DNA of 64,000 nt from Melghirimyces algeriensis (GCF_900182565.1 NZ_FXTI01000011.1:39595-103594); one strand, 5' to 3'; positions 16,614-25,750 are shown, numbered from the stretch's first letter. Notes: generated from the sequence alone by a model not told the origin. Numbers and translations are program-made.

Positions 16614-16712
16614 GGTATGAAAAATCCGGACTTTTCGCAGAGGAGATTGCTTGGAGTCCATTGTATCATCAAAGATAGTTGACATCTCATTTTTGTTAGA
16701 AACAGGTGAAAA

Positions 16713-17993
16713 ATGATGAATTCCATATGGAAAGAGCGACGAATCTATATATTGCTAATGGCCAATATCGCTTCATCGGTAGGGACAGGAATATCCGGGA
16801 TTGCTGTTCCCTGGTTTCTGATCCAGCGATCCGGAGGGGAAGCCATTTATGGGTATTTGATGTTCGGAATGACGGTCGTCTCTTTTCTGTTGTCTCCGAC
16901 GATTGGTGTATGGGTGGATCGTGTTTCCCGAAAGCGGCTGCTTTTATGGAATCAATGTTTCGGGATGATGGTAACATTTCCACTCGCTTTATGGGGATTC
17001 ACGGTTGGACACTTTGAAATATGGCAGTTGGTAGCAGTTAGTGCTTCCAGCTTTCTGTATTACACTCTGCATTTCCCGGCTCAGTTTGCTTTGGTACAGG
17101 AGATTTTTGACCGTTCCCAGTATTCGACACTAAACAGTCTGCTTGAAGTGCAGAGTCAGGCAGCGGCTGTGATCAGTGGGGGGCTGGCCAGTTTGCTGTT
17201 GGATCGGGTGGGTCTGGACTGGATTTTATTCCTTGACTTTGCTACCTACTTACTCAGCTTCTTGCTGTTGTGGAGGATTCCCTACTCCCGGAAATCGAGG
17301 GAAGATGGGGAGACTCCTGTTTTCCGGAGTTGGTGGGGAGACTTCCTGGAAGGGTATCAGTATCTTCGAACAAAGCCGATGTTAACCCTTTTCTTTCTTT
17401 GTACATTGTTTCCGTTTATCGGGGTGATGGCAAGCAATTACCTGAATCCCATCTATGTGGTGAAAACGCTGAATGCGGATGCAACCGTTATGGGTCTTCA
17501 GGAGATTATGTATGCAGTGGGTGCTGTGGCGGCGGGGGTATTGATCCCATGGTTTGTGCGTCGTCTGGGTCCCTATGCCACTCTGCTCACCACAGTTGGC
17601 TGTTTTGTCCTCGCCACCGCGGTATTGGCCTTTGTTCCAATGGTGATGGTTTTTTTAATGATCAAGTTGCTGTTTGGTGTGGGAAATGCCGGAACACGGG
17701 TAGTTCGCAAGACACTGATGATGGAGAAGGTGCCCAACCGATTGATTGGAAGGGTCAATAGTTTTTTTATGGGGGTTGGTTACATCCTTCGCATCGTCCT
17801 GTTAGGCTTGTTTACTGAAATGGTTCCCGAAAAAGGGGCCATGTGGGCATATGCGATCTTGTTGATTCTTATGGTGGCGGCTTGGATCGGTATTGCTGCC
17901 AGTCGCAATGTGCTCAAAAATGATAGACAATACCCTAATTATCCAATAAAAATGAAACAGGTTGGGGTTCATGACAAAGTGGTGAAGGGGTGA
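16713..17993 (+). CDS. MFS transporter (EntS/MFS_3-like exporter)
   Basis: 426 residues with about twelve hydrophobic helices. It shows GTGISGIAVPWFLIQ in helix 1, the motif A-like GVWVDRVSRKRLLL loop, the central loop near 190-205, and NRLIGRVNSFFMGVGYI in the second half, which resembles the conserved loop of EntS-type and macrolide MFS exporters. ATG at 16713 with AGGTG upstream. The C-terminal residues HDKVVKG are encoded by the start of repeat copy C, so the original end was replaced or extended. Substrate unknown; no partner genes. Confidence 0.85.
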   Translation: MMNSIWKERRIYILLMANIASSVGTGISGIAVPWFLIQRSGGEAIYGYLMFGMTVVSFLLSPTIGVWVDRVSRKRLLLWNQCFGMMVTFPLALWGFTVGHFEIWQLVAVSASSFLYYTLHFPAQFALVQEIFDRSQYSTLNSLLEVQSQAAAVISGGLASLLLDRVGLDWILFLDFATYLLSFLLLWRIPYSRKSREDGETPVFRSWWGDFLEGYQYLRTKPMLTLFFLCTLFPFIGVMASNYLNPIYVVKTLNADATVMGLQEIMYAVGAVAAGVLIPWFVRRLGPYATLLTTVGCFVLATAVLAFVPMVMVFLMIKLLFGVGNAGTRVVRKTLMMEKVPNRLIGRVNSFFMGVGYILRIVLLGLFTEMVPEKGAMWAYAILLILMVAAWIGIAASRNVLKNDRQYPNYPIKMKQVGVHDKVVKG

Positions 17994-18019
17994 TTTCCAT
18001 TTCTGCATCTCTTCCTCCA
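17963..18019. repeat. Dispersed intergenic repeat, copy C (5' fragment)
   Basis: Fifty-seven bases matching the first part of copies A and B (GACAAAGTGGTGAAGGGG through CTTCCTCCA). It stops before the conserved central hairpin. It overlaps the last codons and stop of the MFS gene. A one-base deletion relative to copy A shifts any reading frame, arguing that the repeat is not coding. Confidence 0.75.
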
Positions 18020-18023
18020 AGAC

Positions 18024-18062
18024 AAAAGAGACAACATGGGTTGCAACCATGTTGTCTCTTTT
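18024..18062. terminator. Bidirectional terminator between MFS and flotillin genes
   Basis: Perfect 16-bp stem AAAAGAGACAACATGG / CCATGTTGTCTCTTTT with a 7-base loop; T runs on both strands. Confidence 0.85.
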
Positions 18063-18068
18063 GCTCTT

Positions 18069-19601
18069 TTAACTGTCGGTCTGATCAGGGACAGGTTTCG
18101 GTTTAGAGGGCTTATCTTCCTGTTCCAGCTGCGATTTCGCCAGAGAAATTTCCGGTTCTTTGGAGGTATGGTCTTGAATCATTTGGTTGATGTCAATTCC
18201 AGAGACTTGTTTCACCATTTCCGGAGCTTGAGCCATCAGTTGGGTGACATAATTGCTTACCTTGGAGGCACCATCCCCACCTTGGCCGGAATCCACGACG
18301 GTAATCTTATCGATTCGGGACATGGGTTCTGTTACTTTCCCTGCCAACTCAGGCAGCATTTTGACGACCAGATCCAAAACAGCTGCTTGACCATACTGTT
18401 CAAACGCTTCTGCCAGTTTTTGTTTCGCTTCTGCCTCTGCAAGACCTTTTGCCCGAATCACATCGGCCTGAGCCATTCCCTCTGCTTTCTCCACTTCTGC
18501 TCGTGCTTCCCCTTGGGCTTTATGGGCTGAGGCATCCGCCTCCCCTTTGGCTCGAATCGCCTCAGCTTCGGCTTTGGCCTGCGCTTCTTGCTCAAAACGG
18601 GTGGCTTCAGCGGACTGCTCTTTGGCGTAACGATCCGCATCTGCTTTTTTGCGGACCTCTGCATCATATTGCTTTTCCCGGCGCAGAATCTCTTTTTCTT
18701 CCAGTTCAATCGCTTTGCCCTTTCGAACCAGTTCAATCTTCATCTCTTCGTCCACCACTTGTTGCTTATACCGGTTTTCCTGCAGTTGATATGCCTGATC
18801 CGCTTCCGCTTTCTTCATATCCTGCTCAATTTTATATTGAGCCACTTTCAGTTCTTTTTCTTTCTGCGCTTCGGCAATATGTGTTTCAGAGATCAGAGTG
18901 GCTTTTGTCCCCTCTTGTTTTGCTTTGGCTGTCTGTATTTCTGTATCCCGACGAGCATTCGCTTCCGCAATATCTGCATCCCGACGTACGGCTGCAATCC
19001 GTGGTCGCCCAAGGGCGTCTAAGTAGCCGTTATTGTCACGAACATCCTTGATGGTAAAGGAGACGACCTGTAAGCCCATCTTTTTCAAGTCTTTAGCGGC
19101 AACTGCCTGAACTTCCTGTGCAAATCGATCCCGGTTTTTGTAGATTTCTTCCACTGTCATGGTTCCCAGAATGGCCCGAAGATGACCTTCCAAAACTTCT
19201 TCTGCCTCATCCTGAATCATTTCCGTTTCTTTGCCCATAAATTGTTCGGCAGCCGTGGCTACATCCTCCAGGGAACTGCCCACTTTAATGATGGCGACAC
19301 CGTCAGCCATAACCGGTACACCTTGTTCCGTATAAACTTCTGGAGTGGAGACGGTTAATTTATGAGAGAGAAGAGAGAGACGTTCCGCTTGTTGAAAGAT
19401 TGGGACAATAAACGCCCCGCCCCCACGGATGATTTTCATTTTTTTGGAGGAAGAATCCGTTAACACATTTTTTCTGCCTAGCATACTTCCGGTTACAATC
19501 ATCGCTTCGTCCGCACCCACCGTTTTATACCGTGCCCAAAAGCAGACGGCCAAAACCAGGAGTGCGCTGCCTGCAAGAATGAGGATAAACAGGGCATTCA
19601 T
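18069..19601 (-). CDS. floT: Flotillin (FloT/YuaG-like membrane scaffold)
   Basis: 510 residues. N-terminal membrane-inserting hairpin (about 1-22), then a PHB/SPFH domain (about 25-200), a long Ala/Glu/Lys-rich coiled coil with repeated AEA/GEA heptads (about 210-410), and a C-terminal oligomerisation region with PELAGKVTEPMSRIDKITVVD. It organises membrane microdomains and supports signalling, secretion and wall synthesis machines. The ATG at 19601 follows AAAGGATGA; an upstream extension is not needed. Its NfeD-domain partner gene lies 7 bases upstream on the same strand, the yuaF-yuaG arrangement of Bacillus. Confidence 0.93.
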   Translation of the reverse strand: MNALFILILAGSALLVLAVCFWARYKTVGADEAMIVTGSMLGRKNVLTDSSSKKMKIIRGGGAFIVPIFQQAERLSLLSHKLTVSTPEVYTEQGVPVMADGVAIIKVGSSLEDVATAAEQFMGKETEMIQDEAEEVLEGHLRAILGTMTVEEIYKNRDRFAQEVQAVAAKDLKKMGLQVVSFTIKDVRDNNGYLDALGRPRIAAVRRDADIAEANARRDTEIQTAKAKQEGTKATLISETHIAEAQKEKELKVAQYKIEQDMKKAEADQAYQLQENRYKQQVVDEEMKIELVRKGKAIELEEKEILRREKQYDAEVRKKADADRYAKEQSAEATRFEQEAQAKAEAEAIRAKGEADASAHKAQGEARAEVEKAEGMAQADVIRAKGLAEAEAKQKLAEAFEQYGQAAVLDLVVKMLPELAGKVTEPMSRIDKITVVDSGQGGDGASKVSNYVTQLMAQAPEMVKQVSGIDINQMIQDHTSKEPEISLAKSQLEQEDKPSKPKPVPDQTDS

Positions 19602-19608
19602 GATAAAA

Positions 19609-20148
19609 TCATCCTTTATTATTTTGATTTTTTTCAACCGGGGTGACCCAGAGGGTATCATCCTCCACTTTGTGGATGATCACACGGGCTCCTTGAGGAA
19701 TGGATTGATGAAGGAGACTGGATGCAATTTGATTGGTATGACCCCCTCCTGTCCAGATTAAAACTTCCCCGTATCCAACAGCAGGGATGGTGGTGATGAC
19801 TTCACCCTCGCGGTCCGTCAGATCGGCCATCCGAAAGCTGGAGGAGCGTTCAGCGTTTTCAGCGGGTTTGACCACCAGAAGGTATAAGAGAATAGAGATT
19901 GTAGCAGCGATTCCCAAAGAGGATAAAATCAGGGTCAATCCTTCCAATGCTGTGGTTTGGGTCAGAAGAATTCCTGAAGCCCCAAAGGCGGTAAGACCTC
20001 CTGTCCAGAGGATCGGGGCAAGGAAAGGGGAAGAAGCACCTATGACTCCTTCAAACAATCCTTCCAGTAGGTCGCCAAGAAGCCATATGATTACGGTTAA
20101 AAGGAGTCCTGTAAAAAAAGAGCACCAAAACACCAGACTCCAATCCAT
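19609..20148 (-). CDS. NfeD-like membrane protein, flotillin partner (YuaF type)
   Basis: 179 residues. Three to four hydrophobic helices (about 5-95) are followed by a C-terminal OB-fold NfeD domain (about 110-170: DREGEVITTIPAVGYGEVLI ... RVIIHKVEDDTLWV). NfeD proteins bind flotillins and help anchor the scaffold. ATG at 20148 after GGGGGACGG. First gene of a two-gene unit with floT. Confidence 0.88.
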   Translation of the reverse strand: MDWSLVFWCSFFTGLLLTVIIWLLGDLLEGLFEGVIGASSPFLAPILWTGGLTAFGASGILLTQTTALEGLTLILSSLGIAATISILLYLLVVKPAENAERSSSFRMADLTDREGEVITTIPAVGYGEVLIWTGGGHTNQIASSLLHQSIPQGARVIIHKVEDDTLWVTPVEKNQNNKG

Positions 20149-20197
20149 GGAATCCGTCCCCCTTTTCGATTCTTCATGATTTGCGAATTGGAAGTTT

Positions 20198-20230
20198 TAC
20201 AAAAAAGAGAAGATCCGCCTTTTGGCGGAT
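20198..20230 (-). terminator. Terminator of the CopD-like gene unit (minus strand)
   Basis: Read on the minus strand: ATCCGCC / GGCGGAT stem with AAAA loop, then CTTCTCTTTTTT. Confidence 0.75.
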
Positions 20231-20243
20231 AGCGAAGTATAGA

Positions 20244-20696
20244 TTATTGGAACTTCAGGGTGACCACAAAGATAATGAACACTAACAAAAGCAGAGTGAT
20301 GTTCAAAAGGTTGATATAACCTTTGACTGTCTTTGTCATCGCGGAAGGTTCTGTTTCCGACTTTACTCTTTTCAACAGACGGCCTCCATAGACAGGCAAG
20401 CCGACGGCATACAAAAGAACAATCAGGCTTCCAAACCGTTCTTTGATCAATAGATACATGGGCTTATCCGGTCCCCATTGAATCAGGAGATACAATCCAG
20501 AGGCTAGGGTAAGTATGGCTACCGGAACCATCATACGGACATTCAGGTTATGGACATTGACAAGGCTTTCAGTCATGGAGATGCCTTGCTCATGCAATTT
20601 TGTCGACTTTCTTAACCAAGTGGCCATGACGGTGAGCCCGCCTACCCAGCTCGCGATGCTCAGCACATGGATAAATAAGGCGATTTTTACGTCCAT
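20244..20696 (-). CDS. CopD-like four-helix membrane protein
   Basis: 150 residues, four hydrophobic helices. Helix 1 carries LFIHVLSIASWVGGLTVMA, the His...Trp-Gly-Gly pattern of the CopD/DUF2269-type family; a second conserved region is NVHNLNVRMMVPVAILTLASG. Such proteins are proposed to bind heme or copper in the membrane, but no function is proven. The ATG at 20696 follows GGGGA. It may share a transcript with the heme monooxygenase-like gene 34 bases upstream. Confidence 0.6.
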   Translation of the reverse strand: MDVKIALFIHVLSIASWVGGLTVMATWLRKSTKLHEQGISMTESLVNVHNLNVRMMVPVAILTLASGLYLLIQWGPDKPMYLLIKERFGSLIVLLYAVGLPVYGGRLLKRVKSETEPSAMTKTVKGYINLLNITLLLLVFIIFVVTLKFQ

Positions 20697-20730
20697 GAAT
20701 TTTTTCCCCATTTCTGTTTGAGGTCAATAT

Positions 20731-21030
20731 TTAGGTAATCAGCACTTCAAACCCTTTGATTTCAGAGTTCCGGGTCTGGGTCCGGTCGGATCGTTTCCGG
20801 CCACCGTGTGACTGGGCGAAGTGTTCACTTTCTGTCCAACGGATAAAGTCTTCCTTGCTTCTGAAAACTGTTTCCGCCACCAGATGTGTTCCATCTTCCG
20901 CTTGCAAGAGGCGAAAAGAGACAAACCCCGGAACCTCTTTCATTCGCTCAGGAGCTTGACGAAAACGTTCTACCAGGATCAGCATATGCTCCTTGGAATC
21001 CACTTGGATTTGGTTGTTTACTTGGTACAT
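20731..21030 (-). CDS. HmoA/IsdG-like heme-degrading monooxygenase (ABM fold)
   Basis: 99 residues, single antibiotic-biosynthesis-monooxygenase ferredoxin-like fold. The IsdG/HmoA catalytic residues can be aligned by eye: Asn6 (YQVNNQIQV), Trp65 (DFIRWTES) and His75 (FAQSH). IsdG-type enzymes open the heme ring to release iron. Start ATG at 21030 follows GAGGGGGTG, so the longer frame to 21111 is not used. No Fur box is visible directly upstream. Other ABM-fold enzymes such as quinol monooxygenases remain possible. Confidence 0.78.
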   Translation of the reverse strand: MYQVNNQIQVDSKEHMLILVERFRQAPERMKEVPGFVSFRLLQAEDGTHLVAETVFRSKEDFIRWTESEHFAQSHGGRKRSDRTQTRNSEIKGFEVLIT

Positions 21031-21198
21031 AACTGGACACCCCCTCTCTATTTTACACAAACAACTCCCCATTTTGGAGCAATCAAGGGGAACTATTTTT
21101 TCGTATGTCAAAAAGTCATGGATTTGCCATCGGGAAATAGAAGGTGCAAGATGGAGAAAGACCGTGTTTTTTAAACAGTGATGAAGGAGGGTTTGACT

Positions 21199-22251
21199 TT
21201 GATTACCTTTACCTCCGTGTCGAAAACCTATTCGGACGGCACGGAAGCGTTAAAGTCCCTTAATTTCCATGTAAAGGAAGGGGAGTTTTTTGTTTTGATC
21301 GGTCCCAGTGGTTGTGGAAAGACAACCACAATGAAGTTGATCAACCGCCTGATTGAGCCGACACAAGGAGAGATCTATTTTAAGGGTCAGGAAATTCATA
21401 CCTATCCGATTCATGAACTTCGCTGGAACATTGGATATGTATTGCAGCGAATTGCTTTGTTTCCTCATATGACTGTGGCTGAAAATATTGCAGTCGTACC
21501 GGAAATGAGAAGATGGGAAAAAGCTAGGATTCGGGAACAGGTGGATCGGTTGCTGGAACGAGTGGGGATGGACCCTGTGACATATCGTCACCGCAAACCG
21601 GCAGAGCTTTCAGGAGGACAACAACAGAGAGTTGGGGTAGCTAGAGCGTTGGCTGGAGATCCCGATCTCATTCTGATGGATGAACCATTTAGTGCGCTGG
21701 ACCCGATCAGTCGGGAACGTTTGCAGCTGGATATTCAAAATCTACAGCGGGAAATCCGGAAAACGGTGGTCTTTGTTACGCATGATATGGATGAAGCGAT
21801 GGCTTTGGGGGATCGGGTTTGTCTAATGCGAAAAGGACGCATCATCCAACTGGACACTCCCCAACGTCTCATCCAACATCCGGAAGATGACTTTGTACGG
21901 ACATTTATCGGAGACAGAAAAATGCCCTGGCAGACGGCGATTGATGTAATGGTGGATGCTAACAGTCCCTGGATCGTAATGGAAGGAGAGCGGAAAGAGA
22001 CGGATGGTCCGCTGTTTGTTCGTGGAGAGAGGGGAGAATTTCTGGGTTGTTTGGAAAACGGGATTCTAAAGAAGGAGGTACCCGTGCTTCCAAATCACAG
22101 TCCGCTGCATGAAGCCCTTCAAATCTTTCGGGAAAACGGAGTGGAGCGAATGCCAGTCGTTCGGGAAGACAAGCTGGTTGGTGTTTTGTCTTACCGGAGT
22201 ATCGTGGATTATCTGGAACGGGTGGAGCGCCAAAAGGGGATGACACGATGA
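21199..22251 (+). CDS. Osmoprotectant-type ABC transporter ATP-binding protein (OpuCA/EgtV-like)
   Basis: About 350 residues. ABC domain with Walker A GPSGCGKTT near residue 37, signature LSGGQQQRVG near 138, Walker B LILMDEPFSALD, and the switch region FVTHDMDEAM. The C-terminal 100 residues hold a CBS-type regulatory region (EALQIFRENGVERMPVVRED). TTG at 21199 is chosen because AAGGAGGG sits 8 bases upstream. It overlaps the next gene by ATGA. It energises uptake of a quaternary ammonium compound (glycine betaine, carnitine, choline) or ergothioneine. Confidence 0.88.
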   Translation: MITFTSVSKTYSDGTEALKSLNFHVKEGEFFVLIGPSGCGKTTTMKLINRLIEPTQGEIYFKGQEIHTYPIHELRWNIGYVLQRIALFPHMTVAENIAVVPEMRRWEKARIREQVDRLLERVGMDPVTYRHRKPAELSGGQQQRVGVARALAGDPDLILMDEPFSALDPISRERLQLDIQNLQREIRKTVVFVTHDMDEAMALGDRVCLMRKGRIIQLDTPQRLIQHPEDDFVRTFIGDRKMPWQTAIDVMVDANSPWIVMEGERKETDGPLFVRGERGEFLGCLENGILKKEVPVLPNHSPLHEALQIFRENGVERMPVVREDKLVGVLSYRSIVDYLERVERQKGMTR

Positions 22252-23768
22252 TCCGACAGTGGATTCAGTTGGTGGAGAAACATGCAGATGAGCTTGTTCA
22301 AACGACGTGGGAACATCTTCAGTTATCCATGCTTTCCCTTCTGCTGGCAGTGTTAATCGCTCTTCCTCTGGGAATCTATCTGAGCCGAAAACAGAAGCTG
22401 GCGGAATCGATCATTGGAGTGACCGCTGTATTGCAGACGATCCCCAGTTTGGCGTTGCTTGGGTTTATGATTCCTTTGCTCGGGATTGGAAAAACACCGG
22501 CTGTGATTGCGCTGACTGCGTATGCCCTTCTGCCGATCCTCCGGAATACATATACAGGCATCAAAGAGGTGGACCCAGTGCTGACAGAAGCGGCGACAGG
22601 AATGGGAATGAGTTCTTGGCGACGGCTTGTAAAAGTGGAACTTCCTTTGGCCATGCCTGTGATTATGGCCGGGATTCGAACGGCAATGGTATTGATTGTG
22701 GGCACGGCGACCCTGGCCGCTCTGATCGGAGCCGGCGGTCTGGGGGACCTGATCCTGACAGGGATTCAACGGGCGGATAATGGTTATATTCTGTTGGGAG
22801 CCATCCCCGCAGCATTATTGGCGATCTTTTTCGATCTCGTACTTCGGTTGACAGAGAAACGCTCCCGCAATGCTTCAGTTAGACCGATTGCGGTTGTGGG
22901 ATTGTTGGCGGTCCTGGTGGTGCTGGCCCCGTTTGTCACCGTGGATTCCAAAGAGGATATCGTCATTGGTGGAAAGCTGGGGGCGGAACCAGAGATTCTG
23001 ATTCATATGTATCAAATTCTGATTGAAGAAAAGACCGATCTTACCGTCCAATTAAAACCCCGTCTGGGAGGAACGGATTTTTTGTTCAAGGCTTTGCAAA
23101 AAGGGGATATTGATATTTATCCGGAATTTACGGGAACAGCCATTACCACTTTGTTGAAGAAAGAACCTTCCGGCACCGACGAGGAGGCTGTATATCGCCA
23201 AGCAAGGGAAGGACTTATGGATAAATATAATCTGGTGATGCTGAAACCTATGGCGTATAACAATACCTATGCTTTGGCGGTCAAAAAGAAGACGGCACAG
23301 AAATATAACCTGAAAACGATTTCTGACCTGAAACCTCACGTGGGTCAGTTGAAGGCGGGGTTTACCTTTGAGTTTAAGGATCGAAACGACGGATATCGAG
23401 GGATTCAAAAGGTATATGGTTTGATGTTTCCACATTTGCAAACCATGGATGCAGGGCTTCGCTCCAAAGCGATTCAAACTGGAGACGTAGATGTGATTGA
23501 CGCTTATTCCACAGATGGATATATGATTGAGTATCGTTTGGTGGCGTTAAAAGATGATCAACAGCTCTTTCCAACCTATCAAGGGGCACCTTTGATGCGT
23601 AAGGAAACATTGGAGAAGTATCCGGAATTGGAAGGGGCACTCAACCAGCTGGCTGGCCGGATCACAGAAGAAGAGATGCAAAAAATGAACCACCAGGTGG
23701 ACTTTAAAGATGCAGACCCCAAACAGGTGGCGAGCAATTATTTAAAGCAGGAAGGGCTGGTGGAGTGA
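22248..23768 (+). CDS. Fused permease/substrate-binding protein of Opu-type ABC importer (possible EgtU)
   Basis: 506 residues. Residues about 1-215 are a BPD-type permease with the EAA loop EAATGMGMSSWRRLVKVELP. A hydrophobic segment (about 217-235) leads to an extracellular OpuAC-type binding domain (about 240-500: IVIGGKLGAEPEILIHMY, DIDIYPEFTGTAITTLL, ADPKQVASNYL). One polypeptide thus replaces OpuCB, OpuCC and OpuCD. Pneumococcal EgtU, the ergothioneine importer long annotated as proline/betaine transporter, has this fusion and about this length. Betaine/carnitine transport is the alternative. No further gene follows for 250 bases. Confidence 0.87.
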   Translation: MIRQWIQLVEKHADELVQTTWEHLQLSMLSLLLAVLIALPLGIYLSRKQKLAESIIGVTAVLQTIPSLALLGFMIPLLGIGKTPAVIALTAYALLPILRNTYTGIKEVDPVLTEAATGMGMSSWRRLVKVELPLAMPVIMAGIRTAMVLIVGTATLAALIGAGGLGDLILTGIQRADNGYILLGAIPAALLAIFFDLVLRLTEKRSRNASVRPIAVVGLLAVLVVLAPFVTVDSKEDIVIGGKLGAEPEILIHMYQILIEEKTDLTVQLKPRLGGTDFLFKALQKGDIDIYPEFTGTAITTLLKKEPSGTDEEAVYRQAREGLMDKYNLVMLKPMAYNNTYALAVKKKTAQKYNLKTISDLKPHVGQLKAGFTFEFKDRNDGYRGIQKVYGLMFPHLQTMDAGLRSKAIQTGDVDVIDAYSTDGYMIEYRLVALKDDQQLFPTYQGAPLMRKETLEKYPELEGALNQLAGRITEEEMQKMNHQVDFKDADPKQVASNYLKQEGLVE

Positions 23769-23974
23769 AGAGATATATACTAATTTGCAAAACAGATAGA
23801 TAAGAGGGGATATAAAAGGATTTTCACCTTGCTGCAAATTTAGGAGGAATTAGTGTATCACTTATTTCTCTTTTATTTTGTGGCTGGAGGGTTTATTTAA
23901 CCTATTGAAATGAAGTTTAAAGGTTAATTCAGAAAGGGTATATGATAAACATAAGGGGTTTCACATGAATGCAA

Positions 23975-23999
23975 AAGCGCTTCCCCAGAAGAAGCGCTT
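23975..23999 (+). other. Hairpin in leader of PhzF-like gene
   Basis: AAGCGCTTC / GAAGCGCTT perfect 9-bp stem with a 7-base loop, ending 22 bases before the PhzF-like start and with no T run. It may shape the mRNA 5' end. Otherwise 23769-24020 shows nothing. Confidence 0.5.
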
Positions 24000-24020
24000 G
24001 AATCATAAGGAGAGGTTTTC

Positions 24021-24884
24021 ATGGACGTCATTCATACAAGAGTTTTTGAATTGAAGCAAGGTGGAGGGAATCCTTGTCCGGTTGTACTGGATGCAGATTA
24101 TCTATGTGATAAACAAATGCAAAAAATGGCAGCTGATTTTGGTGTAGAGACAGCCTTCGTTGTTAGACCAACCAGTAAGGGTGCAGATTATAGACTACGG
24201 TACTTTGTACCTAAACATGAAATGGAGATGTGTATCCATGCAACGGTTGGTGTAGTTACTGTGTTAGTAAAAAAGAAAGGCGTAACAAAATCACCTTTAC
24301 AAATTGAAACGCCTTTAGGGGTTATTTCTGTAAGATGGGAAATGGTAGCCGATCAGATTCGGGTTCGAGTAATGCAATTCCCGCCGAAGTTTTTTAAAAA
24401 CAATCCACTTGTGAATGAAGTGGCCCAAGTGTTGAATATTTCCAAAGAAGATTTGGCTTTAAACGCTCCTGTGCAAACGGTGTCTACTTCTCGGCCTAAA
24501 TTAATCATTCCTTTGAAAAATGAAGAGACTTTAAGCCATCTACAGCCCAATTTTCAAGGTTTGTGGGAACTTTGTAATCGTTATCATATCACGGGTTTTT
24601 ATCCATATTCCGTTGTTGATCATGGTTTTGTTTCTGCTAGGCAGTTTCCTGATAAAGCAGGTTATAATGAGGACCCAGCTACGGGTGTGGCGGCTTGTGC
24701 TTTAGGTGCCTATTTGGTAGAACACCAAGTTTTTAAGAGGAAACAGGGGTGGAACGCTTTCAGAATAAAGCAAGGGGAAACAATGGGAAGCCCCAGCATC
24801 ATTTTTGTTCGAGTTTATTATGACGAAGGAAATATCAAAAAAACGGAAGTTAGCGGAAATGCCAGGATTGTTAATGAGAAATAG
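24021..24884 (+). CDS. PhzF family isomerase/epimerase-like protein
   Basis: 287 residues with the duplicated diaminopimelate-epimerase-like fold. N-terminal GGNPCPVVLDADYL, then the catalytic acid position GVETAFVV with Glu43, matching Glu45 of PhzF, and a C-terminal half with NEDPATGVAACALGAYLVEH. PhzF isomerises a dihydro-hydroxyanthranilate, but most homologues like this one have unknown substrates and no phenazine genes are nearby. ATG at 24021 after AAGGAGAGG. Stands alone; base use is slightly more AT-rich than its neighbours. Confidence 0.88.
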   Translation: MDVIHTRVFELKQGGGNPCPVVLDADYLCDKQMQKMAADFGVETAFVVRPTSKGADYRLRYFVPKHEMEMCIHATVGVVTVLVKKKGVTKSPLQIETPLGVISVRWEMVADQIRVRVMQFPPKFFKNNPLVNEVAQVLNISKEDLALNAPVQTVSTSRPKLIIPLKNEETLSHLQPNFQGLWELCNRYHITGFYPYSVVDHGFVSARQFPDKAGYNEDPATGVAACALGAYLVEHQVFKRKQGWNAFRIKQGETMGSPSIIFVRVYYDEGNIKKTEVSGNARIVNEK

Positions 24885-25004
24885 AATCTTGCTGTCAGCT
24901 CACATCATATGTTCTTGTTGAGGGGATGTACCTTATCCTATCTTTTTTTGCAGATAAATGTAGATTCGTGATTTCCCTTCCAGCCCCTCGCTCACCTTTA
25001 TGCT

Positions 25005-25529
25005 TCATTGATCTGGAACAAATCCATCGTCTGTCACATACGCAGGACAACTCCATATACCAACGCGTTTTTTCTTGGCCTTTAATTCTGTCCGCTGAAG
25101 TAAGTGGAGGAAATCCTGCCTCTTGGATGGTTCATTCTTCATTCGTGCCAGTCCATTTTTCAATAACTCCATCTGAACACTTTTCCCATCCGCAAAAACA
25201 TAGGCTTTGACCCGAGAATCACTACTCTTCGGTTGAACATCGTATCTCAATTGAATTCTCTGCGCATTTTTTAAGAGAGAGTCTGTGAATTCCTTGGCTT
25301 CTTTCCCCAGAGGTTGTTTTTTCCGTACCTTTGGCGTTTCCATCTGAAGAAACTGTACCGTTTTCACTCTTCCATCTATGTTGAATCTGGCTTGGTCTCC
25401 ATTTAACGTTTCAACAAAATCAGCCTTCACTACGATTTTATTCACAGGCATCTCAAGTACTTGATTTGGGTTCTTACATCCTGAAAGCAAGAGGAAAAAC
25501 GGCAATACCCAAAACCATCCCCGATGCAT
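25005..25529 (-). CDS. Thermonuclease-fold lipoprotein, catalytic residues apparently lost
   Basis: 174 residues. Lipoprotein signal with LLLSGC (Cys near residue 18), then an SNase-like OB fold: DGRVKTVQFLQMETP, GKEAKEFTDSLLKNAQRIQL, AYVFADGKSVQMELLKNGLA and ELKAKKKRVGIWS. Against staphylococcal nuclease, Arg35 aligns with Gln (TVQFL) and Glu43 with Lys (ETPK), while Arg87 is kept in DSRVKAY. With two of three catalytic residues gone it is probably not a nuclease but a surface binding protein. The ATG at 25529 follows AAGGAGGC at ideal spacing. Confidence 0.75.
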   Translation of the reverse strand: MHRGWFWVLPFFLLLSGCKNPNQVLEMPVNKIVVKADFVETLNGDQARFNIDGRVKTVQFLQMETPKVRKKQPLGKEAKEFTDSLLKNAQRIQLRYDVQPKSSDSRVKAYVFADGKSVQMELLKNGLARMKNEPSKRQDFLHLLQRTELKAKKKRVGIWSCPAYVTDDGFVPDQ

Positions 25530-25540
25530 CGAGAGCCTCC

Positions 25541-25750
25541 TTAAAATCGAATCTTTTGGGTGTAGTATAGCATACATGGCTCGTTTATGAGTTGAAGGAC
25601 GTTAAAATATGCTTTGTAACTCCAGTTCCATCCGAAAATTACTTTATAGTGATTCATATCAAATGGAAGGAAATCCAATGGGAATGATTTGTTAATGAGT
25701 GTTGCTTGTTCTTTTGTTGGGTAGATCCGAAACTTAAACGCTTTGTGCAT
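25541..25750 (-). pseudogene. TnpB/OrfB (IS605 family) N-terminal remnant
   Basis: The first 23 codons read MHKAFKFRIYPTKEQATLINKSF, the typical start of IS605-family TnpB (here named only as a relic), with GGAGGTG upstream. After this the frame carries unrelated residues and ends after 69 codons with no RuvC or zinc motifs, so over 300 residues are missing. The remnant marks an old insertion site. Confidence 0.7.

Noticed and set aside
18036..19051. Plus-strand frames opposite flotillin
   Set aside because: Antisense to a full-length flotillin coiled coil; no ribosome binding sites.
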